A stretch of DNA of 64,000 nucleotides from an uncultured Gallionellaceae bacterium (GTDB lineage Bacteria > Pseudomonadota > Gammaproteobacteria > Burkholderiales > Gallionellaceae), in assembly GCA_903847155.1 (NCBI GenBank), contig CAINCU010000015.1, positions 1 through 64,000 of the forward strand. The letters are read 5' to 3'. Both the position numbers and the translations under genes were made by a program. How positions within the stretch are numbered: position 1 is the stretch's first letter; every line of letters starts with the position of its first letter. This document shows positions 29,849-39,620 of this stretch, one piece after another. The notes under the pieces are model-generated. The model was not told the origin of the DNA. It searched no databases and saw only the letters and a program-made list of their open reading frames with translations.

Positions 29849-31676
29849 AACGCTGAGGGCATTGCTGGCTTCACCGTCCAGCGGCACGGCGACGGATACA
29901 GTATTGCGCCTGCTTGCAGGCGAGAAACTGGAGCCCGCCGATGCCGAGCTTGCAGCTCTGCTCGATGCAACACGCGCGCTGATACCGGTCATCGAGCAGG
30001 CAATGTGGGGCGCCACGCCGGACATCGACAGCCCGCTGCTGGAGACGTACCAAGCGGCTTTCCGCCTGATGGAACAGATGATTGCACAGCAAGGCGACGA
30101 CCCGCGCTACCGTTTTGTCGTGGTGATCCCCGTTGCCGACCGTCCGTTGCACCTGAGCAACTGCCTGGAAAGCCTGCTCATCTTGTGTCGTACCTACGCC
30201 TATGGCGGGCTGGCCGATGGCCGCTATCGCAAGCTGGCGGTGATCATCGCCGACGACAGCCAAGCAGCGGAGCACATTGCCACCAATCGCAGCATCGCGG
30301 AGCGTTATAACGAGGCTGGAATCGACGTCGATTATTTCGGTCTGGAAGAACAGCTTGCAGTGCTGGCCGCCTTGAATGATGCGGAACGGCAAGCGCTGAG
30401 CGGCATCGTGGGCACGGACGGGCGCAGCGACTTTTCCCACAAAGGCGCGTCGCTGATGCGCAACATCACCTACCTCAAACTCAACCGGATGGCCGATGCG
30501 GACGCGCGCGCGCTGTTTTACTTTATCGACAGCGACCAGGAATTCCAGGTCAGAATTCCCGGCCCCGCCGGAGACCGGGAGATTTTTGCCACGAACTTTT
30601 TTTATTATCTGGATCAGGTATTCACCCGCAGCGGCGCGACCATGCTCACCGGCAAGGTGGTGGGCGACCCGCCGGTGTCGCCTGCCGTGATGGCGGGAAA
30701 TTTCCTGGATGATGTCATCGCATTCCTGCGCCTAATTGCCAGCGCATCTCCAGCGGACACTTGCCAGTTTCACGACGACCACGGCATGCGCGGCGACGAT
30801 GCTTCCTACCACGACATGGCCGGATTATTCGGCTTTGCGGCCAGCAGCGCGGCGTATCGCTACCGCTGCACGCTGACGGGGCCGCATAACAATGGCGACT
30901 GTTTCGCCGATTTTTCCGCGCGTTTGCAGCGCTTCTTTTACGGCGAACATCCCACGCGCAGCACTTATTACCGCCACGAGAACACGCTCGCCGGAGTGCG
31001 TCAGGCGCGCACCGTCTATACCGGAAATTACATTTTCAAACCCGAGGCGCTACGCTATTTCATCCCGTTCGCGTCGCTGCGCCTGCGCATGGCGGGGCCG
31101 GTGCTGGGGCGCATCGTGCGCGCGGAAATTCCCGATGCCTTCGTCTCGGCCAATCTGCCGATGCTGCACCGGCGCACCGTGCGCGATAGCGGCCAGACCG
31201 AATTCAGGGCGGGCGTCGCTGCGGTGGCGGAGGAGATCGACCTCTCCGGCGAATTCGAGCGGCAGTTTTACGGCGACGTGATGTTGTTCACCATCGAGAA
31301 ACTCGCTGACCTCGGTTTCCCGGCGCAACTGCCGTTGCGCGCGCAAATCGTCGAAACGCTGCAAGCCACCTATCGCCACCTGTGCGACCTGTACAACCAG
31401 CGGCGTCAACTTATCGCGGAAAAACTCGATGAACTCACGGCTATCCTGCACGCGCCGGATAACTGGTGGAACCGCGAGCCGGATCACGCCGCCGCGCGCG
31501 TCGGCTTCGATGCTTTCGTCGCCAACATCGCGCGCAATTTCGGCGAACAATCCTATACTGCCATGCAAGCACCCGAGCTGCGCGCGCAGCGTCTCGACGA
31601 GATCGCCAGCGCCATCCTGCGCTATCCGCAAGACTGCACCGTCTGGCTGGAAACGCTGGCTCGTCTTGCCCGCTGA
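29832..31676 (+). CDS. Uncharacterised protein with GT-A-like nucleotide-sugar transferase features
   Basis: I do not recognise this 614-residue protein as a named family. From about residue 93 it reads YRFVVVIPVADRP, then LAVIIADDSQ (D141/D142) and FYFIDSDQEFQV with a DSD at 233-235. This is the strand, acidic turn and DxD order expected of a GT-A glycosyltransferase fold. Other conserved-looking acidic/His runs are HDDHGMRGDD and GPHNNGDC. The N-terminal ~90 and C-terminal ~200 residues are helical and without recognisable motifs. There is no signal peptide or membrane helix, so it is probably cytosolic. It overlaps the ThDP gene by 17 bases and is followed 18 bases later by the CapK-like gene, implying one operon. 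Confidence 0.7.
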   Translation: MTPGVETLRALLASPSSGTATDTVLRLLAGEKLEPADAELAALLDATRALIPVIEQAMWGATPDIDSPLLETYQAAFRLMEQMIAQQGDDPRYRFVVVIPVADRPLHLSNCLESLLILCRTYAYGGLADGRYRKLAVIIADDSQAAEHIATNRSIAERYNEAGIDVDYFGLEEQLAVLAALNDAERQALSGIVGTDGRSDFSHKGASLMRNITYLKLNRMADADARALFYFIDSDQEFQVRIPGPAGDREIFATNFFYYLDQVFTRSGATMLTGKVVGDPPVSPAVMAGNFLDDVIAFLRLIASASPADTCQFHDDHGMRGDDASYHDMAGLFGFAASSAAYRYRCTLTGPHNNGDCFADFSARLQRFFYGEHPTRSTYYRHENTLAGVRQARTVYTGNYIFKPEALRYFIPFASLRLRMAGPVLGRIVRAEIPDAFVSANLPMLHRRTVRDSGQTEFRAGVAAVAEEIDLSGEFERQFYGDVMLFTIEKLADLGFPAQLPLRAQIVETLQATYRHLCDLYNQRRQLIAEKLDELTAILHAPDNWWNREPDHAAARVGFDAFVANIARNFGEQSYTAMQAPELRAQRLDEIASAILRYPQDCTVWLETLARLAR

Positions 31677-31694
31677 GTCCTGTCCGTCCGTAAC

Positions 31695-32981
31695 ATGAGC
31701 CACCGTCTCAAACACGCCCTGCACCGCCGCCTGCACCGCGAGCGGTTCCGCCTGCTCGACGAATTGCTGCACAACCAGACGCTGAGCCGCGCGCAACTGC
31801 TAGCCAAACAGGCGCGCGAACTGGACGGCATCATCCGCTTTGCCTACGACCATACGCCGTACTACCACGAAAAATACGCAGCGTTATCCGACCTCGATCC
31901 GGCATCGCTGCCCATCCTGCGTAAGGATGAAATCATCCGCCATCGCGATGCCATGGTGACACGGGATCTCGACAAATCGCTGCTGAAGACCGGCAGCACT
32001 GGCGGTTCCACCGGCGTGCCGTTGTCGTTTTACTACGACGAGCACAAGAGCCAATTGATGCGTGCCGGCATGTGTCGCGGTTATATGGGATCGGGCTGGC
32101 GCCCCGGCCAGAAGATCCTCAATTTCTGGGGCGCCCGCCAGGACATCAGCGGCAGCAGCGTAACGCAACGTCTGCGCGACTTCATCGCCGCCGAACAAAC
32201 CATCCCCGCCTACCAGCACAGCGAAGCGCAATTGCGCCAATGGGTGGAAACGATCCACAGCTACCGCCCCGTTCTGCTGCAAGGCTACGCCTCTATCCTC
32301 GCCGAACTCGCCCGTTTCATCGACGACAACCGACTGACCGTGCCCGGCACCTTGATCGGCGTTTATTCCACCGCCGAAGTCCTCTACGGCTGGCAGCGCG
32401 AATTGATGGAGCGGGTATTTCGCTGCAAGGTCTTCAACCAGTATGGCAGCCGCGAAATCCCCAACATCGCCTGCGAATGCCGACACGGCAACCTGCACGT
32501 CTTTACTGACATGGTGCACCTTGAATCCTGCCCAATTGACGGCGAAGAACGGATCGTCCTTACCTCATTGACCAACCGTGCCATGCCCTTCATCCGCTAC
32601 GAGAACGGCGATTCAGGCCGCCTCCTTGAAGGCGATTGCGCGTGCGGCTCGCCTTTCCCTTTGATGGAAATGGGACTGTGTCGCAGTAACGACCTGATCC
32701 GCACGCGTCACGGCAAGCGTGTTCATCCGTCTTACTTCAACCGCCTGCTGCTGGATAGCCTGAAAGACATTCGCCAATATTGCTTCATCCAGGAAACACT
32801 AGACAAAATCATCCTGCAACTGGTCACCTCCAACCCCCTCAACCGGGAAACAGAAAAAAACCTGCAAGCAAGAATTCGCGCGGAAGTCGCTGATGAAATG
32901 GTTCTGGAAATCCACTACCCTGCGGAAATTGAGCGCACGTCCTCAGGAAAACACCGTTTCGTGATCAGCAAGCTGGATTGA
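31695..32981 (+). CDS. CapK/PaaK-like adenylate-forming enzyme
   Basis: A 428-residue member of the phenylacetate-CoA ligase/CapK branch of adenylating enzymes. The ATP loop TGSTGGSTG is at residues 99-107, the adenine-side motif reads NQYGSREIPNIACEC, YENGDSG follows, and the C-terminal lysine lies in SSGKHRF. All key motifs look intact, so it probably activates a carboxylic acid as an acyl-AMP. CapK relatives are frequent in capsule and antibiotic clusters. It is the last gene of the three-gene plus-strand unit. The acceptor (CoA, sugar or amine) is unknown. Confidence 0.85.
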   Translation: MSHRLKHALHRRLHRERFRLLDELLHNQTLSRAQLLAKQARELDGIIRFAYDHTPYYHEKYAALSDLDPASLPILRKDEIIRHRDAMVTRDLDKSLLKTGSTGGSTGVPLSFYYDEHKSQLMRAGMCRGYMGSGWRPGQKILNFWGARQDISGSSVTQRLRDFIAAEQTIPAYQHSEAQLRQWVETIHSYRPVLLQGYASILAELARFIDDNRLTVPGTLIGVYSTAEVLYGWQRELMERVFRCKVFNQYGSREIPNIACECRHGNLHVFTDMVHLESCPIDGEERIVLTSLTNRAMPFIRYENGDSGRLLEGDCACGSPFPLMEMGLCRSNDLIRTRHGKRVHPSYFNRLLLDSLKDIRQYCFIQETLDKIILQLVTSNPLNRETEKNLQARIRAEVADEMVLEIHYPAEIERTSSGKHRFVISKLD

Positions 32982-32993
32982 GAGTATGGATGT

Positions 32994-33482
32994 TCAAAGA
33001 TGGGTCTTGCGTATGTGATCCAGCAGCCCTTCAGCCGCATCCTCAACCATATCCAGCACACGCTCGAAACTATCCGCCCCGTCGTAATAGGGATCGGGTA
33101 CTTCCAGCTCATCATGGCGTTTGGCATATTTCAGAAACAAGTCGAGATGGCTCTCGGCATCGAGCGGACGCAAATGCTGCAGAATGGAAAGATTGGCGTT
33201 ATCCATCGCCAACACATAATTGAAGCGGTTAAAGTCCAACACTTCGACCTTCCGCCCGCGCAAAGCACTCATGTCGTAACCACGCAGCTTGGCGGCGCGT
33301 TGGGTGCGCGCATCCGGTGGTGCGCCAATGTGATAACCATGGGTGCCAGCCGAATCAATCAGAATGGTTTGCGCCAGACCCACTTCCTCGACACGCGCAC
33401 GAAACACTGTTTCGGCAGTTGGTGAACGACAAATATTGCCCATGCACACGAACAATATGCTTAATTTGCTACTAATTATCAT
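32994..33482 (-). CDS. Low-molecular-weight protein-tyrosine phosphatase
   Basis: A 162-residue cytosolic phosphatase with the P-loop CMGNICRS (C13-X5-R19) near the N-terminus and the general-acid loop DPYYDG near residue 130. In Gram-negatives such enzymes (Wzb/Etp type) often control polysaccharide export by dephosphorylating a Wzc-like kinase. The neighbouring sugar dehydrogenase and CapK-like genes fit that, but no kinase gene is seen here. It is convergent with the CapK-like gene. Confidence 0.92.
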   Translation of the reverse strand: MIISSKLSILFVCMGNICRSPTAETVFRARVEEVGLAQTILIDSAGTHGYHIGAPPDARTQRAAKLRGYDMSALRGRKVEVLDFNRFNYVLAMDNANLSILQHLRPLDAESHLDLFLKYAKRHDELEVPDPYYDGADSFERVLDMVEDAAEGLLDHIRKTHL

Positions 33483-33586
33483 AGTGTTTAGCTGTTACAG
33501 ACATCAGTACTGAAAAGGCTCCATTAGTCGAATCGCTTTACGGCTTAGCGATAGTAGTGGAAATTTACGTACGTTCTACCGTGGAT

Positions 33587-34213
33587 TCATTTGACGCATA
33601 TTGCCGTAATTTGGTGTCGTATTGGTATAAACATCGTGGGTAACTGGAGTGGTTTGACTTCAACTTTCGAGAAACCAGAGGATCGTAGCGTTGCCCCTGT
33701 ATCTCGACACAAGTCACATCCCTCGAAAAGCCATTTCCACGGTCGTCTGATTACATGCTGCAAGCGCTGGTTTGCGGAACCCGTTGGAGCCGCAACATGC
33801 TCTACGCACACGAAATGCCCGCCTGGTTTAAGTACTCGCAGTACCTCTGCAATAACTTGCTCCGGATTTTCAACCGTACATAGCACGAGAGAACTGAGCA
33901 CAAAATCTACGGATGCAGATGAAAGATCAAGACGCTCGCCGGTTAGCTCACGCAGATCCAAGTCGATTCCGTACTGCTTCGCGCGTCTTTGAAGCAATGG
34001 GTGCATATGTCGATTTGGCTCGATCGCAATAAGCTTGGTGCCCCTAGGCAGGTAACGAAGGTTAGCACCGGGACCTGGGCCGAGTTCCACAACGACCGAA
34101 GTCGCGTGTTTGAACAGCACCGATTTTATGTCGGCGTATTTCCAATGCATGTAGCCATCAAGTGCGGCGAGAAACCATGCATTGAACCGACCGCGTAACG
34201 GGTTATCTATCAT
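33587..34213 (-). CDS. Class I SAM-dependent methyltransferase
   Basis: A 208-residue methyltransferase with motif I VVELGPGPGANLRYL, the acidic residue in IAIEPNRHM, and motif IV/V segments DFVLSSLVLCTV and EVLRVLKPGGHF. It resembles the METTL7/UbiE-like group with a CVEHVAAP segment after motif V. The substrate cannot be told. It stands alone between AT-rich intergenic stretches. Confidence 0.8.
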   Translation of the reverse strand: MIDNPLRGRFNAWFLAALDGYMHWKYADIKSVLFKHATSVVVELGPGPGANLRYLPRGTKLIAIEPNRHMHPLLQRRAKQYGIDLDLRELTGERLDLSSASVDFVLSSLVLCTVENPEQVIAEVLRVLKPGGHFVCVEHVAAPTGSANQRLQHVIRRPWKWLFEGCDLCRDTGATLRSSGFSKVEVKPLQLPTMFIPIRHQITAICVK

Positions 34214-34762
34214 CTCGAATTACCGTCTTTTTTGATTTAAGGCTGAACAGATATTAGACTAACTAATCGGTCCGTACTATTTAAAATAGTGATGCGTGCA
34301 GACTCGCGCCAATCGATCGATTCATTGCCAGCCTCATAAGTTTGTCTGCCCGCATATGCATAATAGATTGTTGGGACGGCGGATAAATGTCTCTATATGA
34401 TCTGTCCTAGCCCATTCACCCTGCTGTTCAGCGATCACTGCTCGACCCGTACCTACAGGCCAAATAGATAGCAGGAGCTTGCAGTTTACTTTCCTCATCA
34501 TTAAGTAGAAATTTACGTTTCACTATCAGAATGAATCCGGCAACCGATAGCAATAATTTAACTCGTTGAATGCAAGTAAATGCAATTTTAAGCAATAAAC
34601 TAAGGGAGTTAATTACCTCTTCTCGTTGGACTCAAAATTAATGTTTCGATTAGCCTAGCAGGTATGCCAACAAAATTCTGTGCAACCGATTTTGTTACGG
34701 TGTATGTCAAATGTATTACATTAATGACAATTTAATATTGCTGCCAGTAAAGGATTAAAAAT
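34214..34762. other. AT-rich intergenic region upstream of the c-haem chemoreceptor
   Basis: About 550 bp without a convincing gene or named repeat. It should contain the promoters for the divergent methyltransferase and chemoreceptor genes. No sigma-28-like flagellar promoter was found with confidence. Confidence 0.5.
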
Positions 34763-36418
34763 ATGGACGGTATTGCCAAATGGTGGGAGAAGCTAACACT
34801 GCAACTGAAGTTGCAGATTTTGATCCAAGGATTCCTGATCGTCATACTTACCTGCGCACAGCAATGGATATCGGCCCAATTTGAGCGGCAAGCCCTAAGC
34901 GCCGCCCAGGAACGGTCGAAAACCGTGGCGGATGGTGCCATCAATGGCTTGAATACCTTGATGATTACCAAGATAGGTAAAGACGATGTCATCAGCAATA
35001 AGGAGAGCCGCGCACTGTTCATCCAAAAAATGGGCGCCTCTGAAGGAATCAAGGAAATGCGGGTCATCCGCGCCAAGGGAATCGAGGATGAGTATGGGAG
35101 CGGCCTACCTCAGGAGCGCGTCATGGACGATATTGATCGCATCGTCCTCTCCAGCGGAAAAACTGAGTCGAAGATAACGATAGACAGCAACGAAGCATCG
35201 CTAAGAACCGTAGTGCCATTCATAGCTTCAAAGAACTTTCGCACCACCAATTGCCTTAAATGCCACGGTGTAGAAGAAGGCGCTACCCTCGGCGCTGCCA
35301 GCGTCACCCTCGACATCAAGGACGATATATCCAATATCAAGAGGGTGAATACCTTGATCTGGATTGGCCAAATAGTCCTGCAAATCATATTGTTTTTCGT
35401 TATCGGCAGGATAGTCAGCCGCCTACTCAGACAACTTGGGGGCGAGCCGGCTTACGTCATCGACATCGCCAAACAAATCGACAATGGCAATCTGGCGGGA
35501 GAAATTCTAACTCGAACTGGTGACAATTCCAGCATGTTGGTTGCCATGAAGCACATGCAAGGCAGCCTTAAGGACATTATCGGCGGAGCTCTCCAAAGCG
35601 CAGACAAGCTAACCCAAGACGCACAGCAGGTCGCTACTTCGTCGCGCCAAGTTCTGAAATCTTCAGAGCTTCAGAGCGAGGCGACGGAATCAATGGCAGC
35701 GGCGTTTGAAGAGATGGTCACAAGTATGAGCGCAGTCGCGGAAAATGCCGACCATGCAAAACAGATTTCCAGAAATGGAATGGAACATACAAAAAATGGC
35801 AACGAAAGTTTGTCTGAATTGATTGGAGTAATCTCCATGGTTGAGTCTTCCGTGGATGAATTCGCCTCATCGGTGTCTGAATTCATCCACAGCACGGAAG
35901 CCATTACCAACATGACACAGCAGGTCAAGGACATTGCGAAACAGACCAATTTGCTGGCACTCAATGCTGCGATTGAGGCCGCGCGTGCAGGCGAGCAAGG
36001 GCGCGGGTTTGCCGTAGTGGCGGACGAAGTGCGTAAACTGGCTGAGAAATCGGCGGAATCTGCAAGACAAATCGATAAGGTCACGATAACGCTCGGCTCA
36101 CAATCTTCTGCTGTGGCAGACGCTATCCAGAATAGCCAGAAATTATTACAAGCTAGTATGGATCATCTTGAAAACGTTGCCGTAGCACTGAGCGATACAA
36201 ATCAGGCGGTATCCCAGTCAACCGAGAGCATGGACAATATTGCCCAGTCCGTGAATGAGCAAAAAATGGCCAGCCACGAAATAGCGCAGAACGTGGAAAA
36301 AATTGCCCAAATGACTGAAGCGAACAGGTCGTCAATCCAGAAAAATGCGGAAGCCACGGACCACATGGAGCGACAGGTCAGCGTTCTGCGTAATTTGGTA
36401 AGCCATTTTAAAATTTAA
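34763..36418 (+). CDS. Chemoreceptor with periplasmic c-type haem sensor domain
   Basis: An inner-membrane methyl-accepting chemotaxis protein of 551 residues. A first membrane helix (about 18-38) leads to a ~155-residue periplasmic domain containing CLKCH at residues 164-168, a covalent haem c site. This is the layout of Tll0287/DUF3365-like sensors and of the Geobacter haem-c chemoreceptors. A second helix (about 195-217), a HAMP-like linker and a signalling domain with [20 protein letters not shown] follow. Haem attachment would need the Ccm system elsewhere. A redox or ligand (O2, NO) sensing role is inference. A terminator follows at 36562. Confidence 0.88.
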   Translation: MDGIAKWWEKLTLQLKLQILIQGFLIVILTCAQQWISAQFERQALSAAQERSKTVADGAINGLNTLMITKIGKDDVISNKESRALFIQKMGASEGIKEMRVIRAKGIEDEYGSGLPQERVMDDIDRIVLSSGKTESKITIDSNEASLRTVVPFIASKNFRTTNCLKCHGVEEGATLGAASVTLDIKDDISNIKRVNTLIWIGQIVLQIILFFVIGRIVSRLLRQLGGEPAYVIDIAKQIDNGNLAGEILTRTGDNSSMLVAMKHMQGSLKDIIGGALQSADKLTQDAQQVATSSRQVLKSSELQSEATESMAAAFEEMVTSMSAVAENADHAKQISRNGMEHTKNGNESLSELIGVISMVESSVDEFASSVSEFIHSTEAITNMTQQVKDIAKQTNLLALNAAIEAARAGEQGRGFAVVADEVRKLAEKSAESARQIDKVTITLGSQSSAVADAIQNSQKLLQASMDHLENVAVALSDTNQAVSQSTESMDNIAQSVNEQKMASHEIAQNVEKIAQMTEANRSSIQKNAEATDHMERQVSVLRNLVSHFKI

Positions 36419-36561
36419 GTTGACTTGAAAACGCGCAGCTAAAACACCTTGAATATCTTTGGATCGCGACTTTGTGCTATTTCGCAACCCATTTACATAA
36501 CAAGTGGCAAAAAGCCATTGCGCGTTTCGGATTCAATCACCCCGCCGCAATAGACAGTTAA

Positions 36562-36587
36562 AGCTCATCCATCAGGGTGGGCTTTTT
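36562..36587 (+). terminator. Rho-independent terminator after the c-haem chemoreceptor
   Basis: AGCTCATCC pairs (with some G-U) with GGGTGGGCT, followed by six T residues on the plus strand. Confidence 0.7.
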
Positions 36588-36686
36588 TGTGGATCACGCC
36601 GAAGATGTCACGAGCTTGCATCCAAGTTTATTGAAGCACCCGCCCGATAACGGTATAGTCCGCCAAACCACCTTCAAGGCGTGAAT

Positions 36687-38465
36687 ATGGCTGCTCAAAA
36701 CGACCCAGAACACAAAATAAAACTTGCTGAAGTGCTGGATATGCTGGTCGCTGACGGCATGGTCGGGCGCGCCGAGGCCGATGCGCTGATCACCGAGCGG
36801 CGCATTCACCGGCAGGATGTGCATCCACTGGTAACTATCTCCGAAAAAAGCTGGAAATCGCAACTGCCGCCGCAGCGCATCATGACATTGGATGCGCTGA
36901 CCGAGTGGCTGGCGAAAAGAGTCGGCTTGGAATACCTGCACATCGACCCGTTAAAGATCGACTTCGCCAACATGAGCGACATGATGTCGATCGAATATGC
37001 AACGCGTTTCGCCATCATGCCGGTGCGCATGGATGGCAGCGAGTTGGTGGTGGCGACTGCCGAGCCGTTCTTGCGCGACTGGGAGTCCATGCTCAAACAG
37101 ATTTCGCGCAAGAGCATCCGCCGCGTGATTGCTTCGCCTCTCGACATCAGCCGCTATCTGGTTGAGTTTTACAATCTGGCGCGTTCGGTAAAGAGCGCGA
37201 CCAAAGCAACACCCGATTCTTCCAGTCTGTCTTCGTTCGAGCAGTTGGTCGATCTTGGCAAGACCAGCAAGCAGTTCGATGCCAACGACCAGCACATCGT
37301 GCATATCGTGGACTGGCTGTGGCAATACGCCTTCGATCAGCGCGCCTCGGACATCCACATTGAGCCCAGACGCGAACTCGGCATTGTGCGCTTCCGTATC
37401 GACGGCGTGCTGCATCAGGTGCATCAACTGCCGATGTCCGTGATCACCGCAATGACCAGCCGCATCAAGCTGCTGGGGCGTATGGATTTGATGGAAAAGC
37501 GCCGTCCACAGGATGGTCGCGTCAAAACGCGCACCGAAAATGGACAGGAGATCGAACTGCGTCTCTCTACGCTGCCCACCGCTTTTGGCGAGAAATTGGT
37601 GATGCGTATTTTCGACCCGGAAGTATTGGTGCGCGATTTTTCCGAGCTGGGTTTTTCCGAAGACGACCGCGCGCGCTGGGAACTGATGACCAGCAAACCC
37701 AACGGCATCATTCTGGTCACGGGCCCCACCGGCTCGGGCAAAACCACCACGCTGTATTCCACGCTCAAAAGTCTGGCGACGCCGGAAGTGAATGTATGCA
37801 CGCTGGAAGATCCCATCGAAATGGTGGAGCCGGCGTTCAACCAGATGCAGATTCAACAAGGGCTGGATCTGGGCTTCGCCGAAGGAGTGCGCGCGTTGAT
37901 GCGGCAAGATCCGGACATTATCATGGTGGGCGAGATTCGCGATCTGGAAACTGCCGACATGGCGATCCAGGCCGCACTCACCGGCCACTTGGTACTCTCC
38001 ACTTTGCACACCAACGACGCACCTTCCGCCATCACCCGCCTGCTTGATCTGGGCGTGCCGTCCTATCTGCTAAATGCCACACTGCTAGGCATCATGGCGC
38101 AGCGCTTGGTGCGCACGTTGTGCCCGCACTGCAAACAACCGCAAGCCATGCAAGAGAGTGACAACGAACTTTGGGATCATCTGGTCGCGCCGTGGAAGGC
38201 TGCCCGTCCGCCGCAGTTGCAACGCGCGCAAGGCTGTCTGGAATGCCGCATGACCGGTTATTCCGGGCGTATCGGTATCTACGAAATTTTGCTGATGTCG
38301 CCGGAACTGCGCAAGATCATCACTGGCGAAACCAACATTGCCGCGCTGCGTGAACAAGCCAGCCGCGAAGGCATGAAACCGCTGCGCATTTCCGGTGCGC
38401 AAAAGATCGCTGCCGGACTCACCACACTGGAAGAAATTCTAAAAACCTCCCCGCCCACCGACTAA
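36687..38465 (+). CDS. GspE/PilB-family secretion ATPase
   Basis: A 592-residue cytosolic hexameric ATPase of type II secretion/type IV pilus systems. The N-terminal MshEN-like domain (about 10-160) is followed by the ATPase core with RASDIHIEP, Walker A GPTGSGKTTT, the Asp box LEDPIE, Walker B-like DPDIIMVGEIRD, the His box TGHLVLSTLHTNDA, and a zinc-binding C-x2-C...C-x2-C insert (CPHC, CLEC). The ATG at 36687 follows AAGG; an in-frame GTG lies 6 bases earlier. No inner-membrane platform gene is adjacent, so its partner system is unresolved. Confidence 0.9.
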   Translation: MAAQNDPEHKIKLAEVLDMLVADGMVGRAEADALITERRIHRQDVHPLVTISEKSWKSQLPPQRIMTLDALTEWLAKRVGLEYLHIDPLKIDFANMSDMMSIEYATRFAIMPVRMDGSELVVATAEPFLRDWESMLKQISRKSIRRVIASPLDISRYLVEFYNLARSVKSATKATPDSSSLSSFEQLVDLGKTSKQFDANDQHIVHIVDWLWQYAFDQRASDIHIEPRRELGIVRFRIDGVLHQVHQLPMSVITAMTSRIKLLGRMDLMEKRRPQDGRVKTRTENGQEIELRLSTLPTAFGEKLVMRIFDPEVLVRDFSELGFSEDDRARWELMTSKPNGIILVTGPTGSGKTTTLYSTLKSLATPEVNVCTLEDPIEMVEPAFNQMQIQQGLDLGFAEGVRALMRQDPDIIMVGEIRDLETADMAIQAALTGHLVLSTLHTNDAPSAITRLLDLGVPSYLLNATLLGIMAQRLVRTLCPHCKQPQAMQESDNELWDHLVAPWKAARPPQLQRAQGCLECRMTGYSGRIGIYEILLMSPELRKIITGETNIAALREQASREGMKPLRISGAQKIAAGLTTLEEILKTSPPTD

Positions 38466-38489
38466 ATTTTTTTATCTGGAACGACACAC

Positions 38490-39392
38490 ATGACTTTGAA
38501 CGCGCTTAACCATAATTTTGCCATCGCCAATCATCTGCAATTCATCGAAGTGGACAGCGGACTGATATTCGCGGAGATCAACAATGCGCATGCCACCGCC
38601 AGCATCGCCTTGCAAGGCGCGCACATCGCCACTTTCCAACCCAATGGCGAACAGCCGGTGATCTGGCTGTCCAAGCTCGCCAAATTCGCCCCTGGCAAAT
38701 CCATACGCGGCGGCGTGCCGATCTGCTGGCCGTGGTTCGGTCCGCACAAGAACGACAGTAAACTGCCTGGACACGGCTACGCGCGCACTGTGCCGTGGGA
38801 AGTTCTGGAAACCAAAGCCTTGGCAGACGGTTCGACTTTCCTGAGTTTCGGCTTGATCGAAAACGACACCACGCGCGCACAATGGCCGCATGAATCCACC
38901 GTACAACTGGAAGTAACGGTTGGCAAAGCGTTGCGCGTCGAACTCGTCACCACCAATACCGGCAAAGAATCATTCGAACTCGGCGAAGCGCTACACACAT
39001 ATTTCCACATCAGCGATGTCGCACAAATGACCATTCGCGGTCTGGAGCAGTGCGAGTACTTGGACAAGGTAAAAGACTTCGCCCGCTTTACTCAACAGGA
39101 CGGCATCGTCATCGAAAGCGAAGTGGATCGCGTCTACGTCAGCACAACTGCCGAATGCGTAATCGAAGATAAAGGCTTGAAACGCGCCATCCATATCGCC
39201 AAGCAAGGCAGCAACTCCACTGTGGTGTGGAACCCGTGGACGGAGAAAGCCGACAAGATGGGCGACTTCGGCAAGGATGGCCATCGCGGTATGGTGTGCG
39301 TGGAAAGCGGCAATGCCAGGGAGAATGTAGTCACACTGGCAGCGGGCGAAACGCACAAGCTGGCGGTGGTGTATAGCGTAGAGAAGCTGTAA
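38490..39392 (+). CDS. D-hexose-6-phosphate mutarotase (YeaD-like)
   Basis: A 300-residue aldose-1-epimerase-fold protein. Hallmarks are ISLQGAHI-like IALQGAHIATFQP, the RGGVPICWPWFGPH segment with the catalytic His region and ALHTYFHISDV. Family members interconvert alpha and beta glucose-6-phosphate. It lies 25 bp after the GspE-type gene but is functionally unrelated to it. Confidence 0.9.
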   Translation: MTLNALNHNFAIANHLQFIEVDSGLIFAEINNAHATASIALQGAHIATFQPNGEQPVIWLSKLAKFAPGKSIRGGVPICWPWFGPHKNDSKLPGHGYARTVPWEVLETKALADGSTFLSFGLIENDTTRAQWPHESTVQLEVTVGKALRVELVTTNTGKESFELGEALHTYFHISDVAQMTIRGLEQCEYLDKVKDFARFTQQDGIVIESEVDRVYVSTTAECVIEDKGLKRAIHIAKQGSNSTVVWNPWTEKADKMGDFGKDGHRGMVCVESGNARENVVTLAAGETHKLAVVYSVEKL

Positions 39393-39449
39393 TTCCGCGC
39401 ATGATTCTTGGCCGCAACATGGCGTTTTATTTTTGTACCCGCATGGAGA

Positions 39450-39510
39450 CACCCGTTAATAGGCAATCTGCATCTTGTACTTGATGGAGATCGCCGTATT
39501 TATTGGCTTA
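39450..39510 (+). repeat. Dispersed ~62-bp repeat, copy C
   Basis: It runs from CACCCGTTAATAGGCAATCTG to GCCGTATTTATTGGCTTA, matching copies A, B and D. It lies between convergent genes (mutarotase and efp). Confidence 0.7.
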
Positions 39511-39574
39511 CCACGATAGTGCATTTTGCAGAAACCGACGAATTCCGGCCTGAGCCGAAATGACCGGAAAAAAA

Positions 39575-39600
39575 AGAGCCGCTGTGCAGCGGCTCTTTTT
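39575..39600. terminator. Bidirectional rho-independent terminator between the mutarotase gene and efp
   Basis: AGAGCCGCTG and CAGCGGCTCT form a perfect 10-bp stem with a TG loop, flanked by A-run and T-run, so it can serve both convergent genes. Confidence 0.9.
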
Positions 39601-39620
39601 TATTGCCTCGTTAAACAGAC

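Noticed and set aside
28628-30025. 465-codon minus-strand ORF opposite the ThDP enzyme
   Set aside because: Shadow frame; the plus-strand product has full catalytic motifs.
34600-34762. Flagellar sigma-28 promoter for the c-haem chemoreceptor
   Set aside because: Only weak partial resemblance to the consensus; not enough to call.
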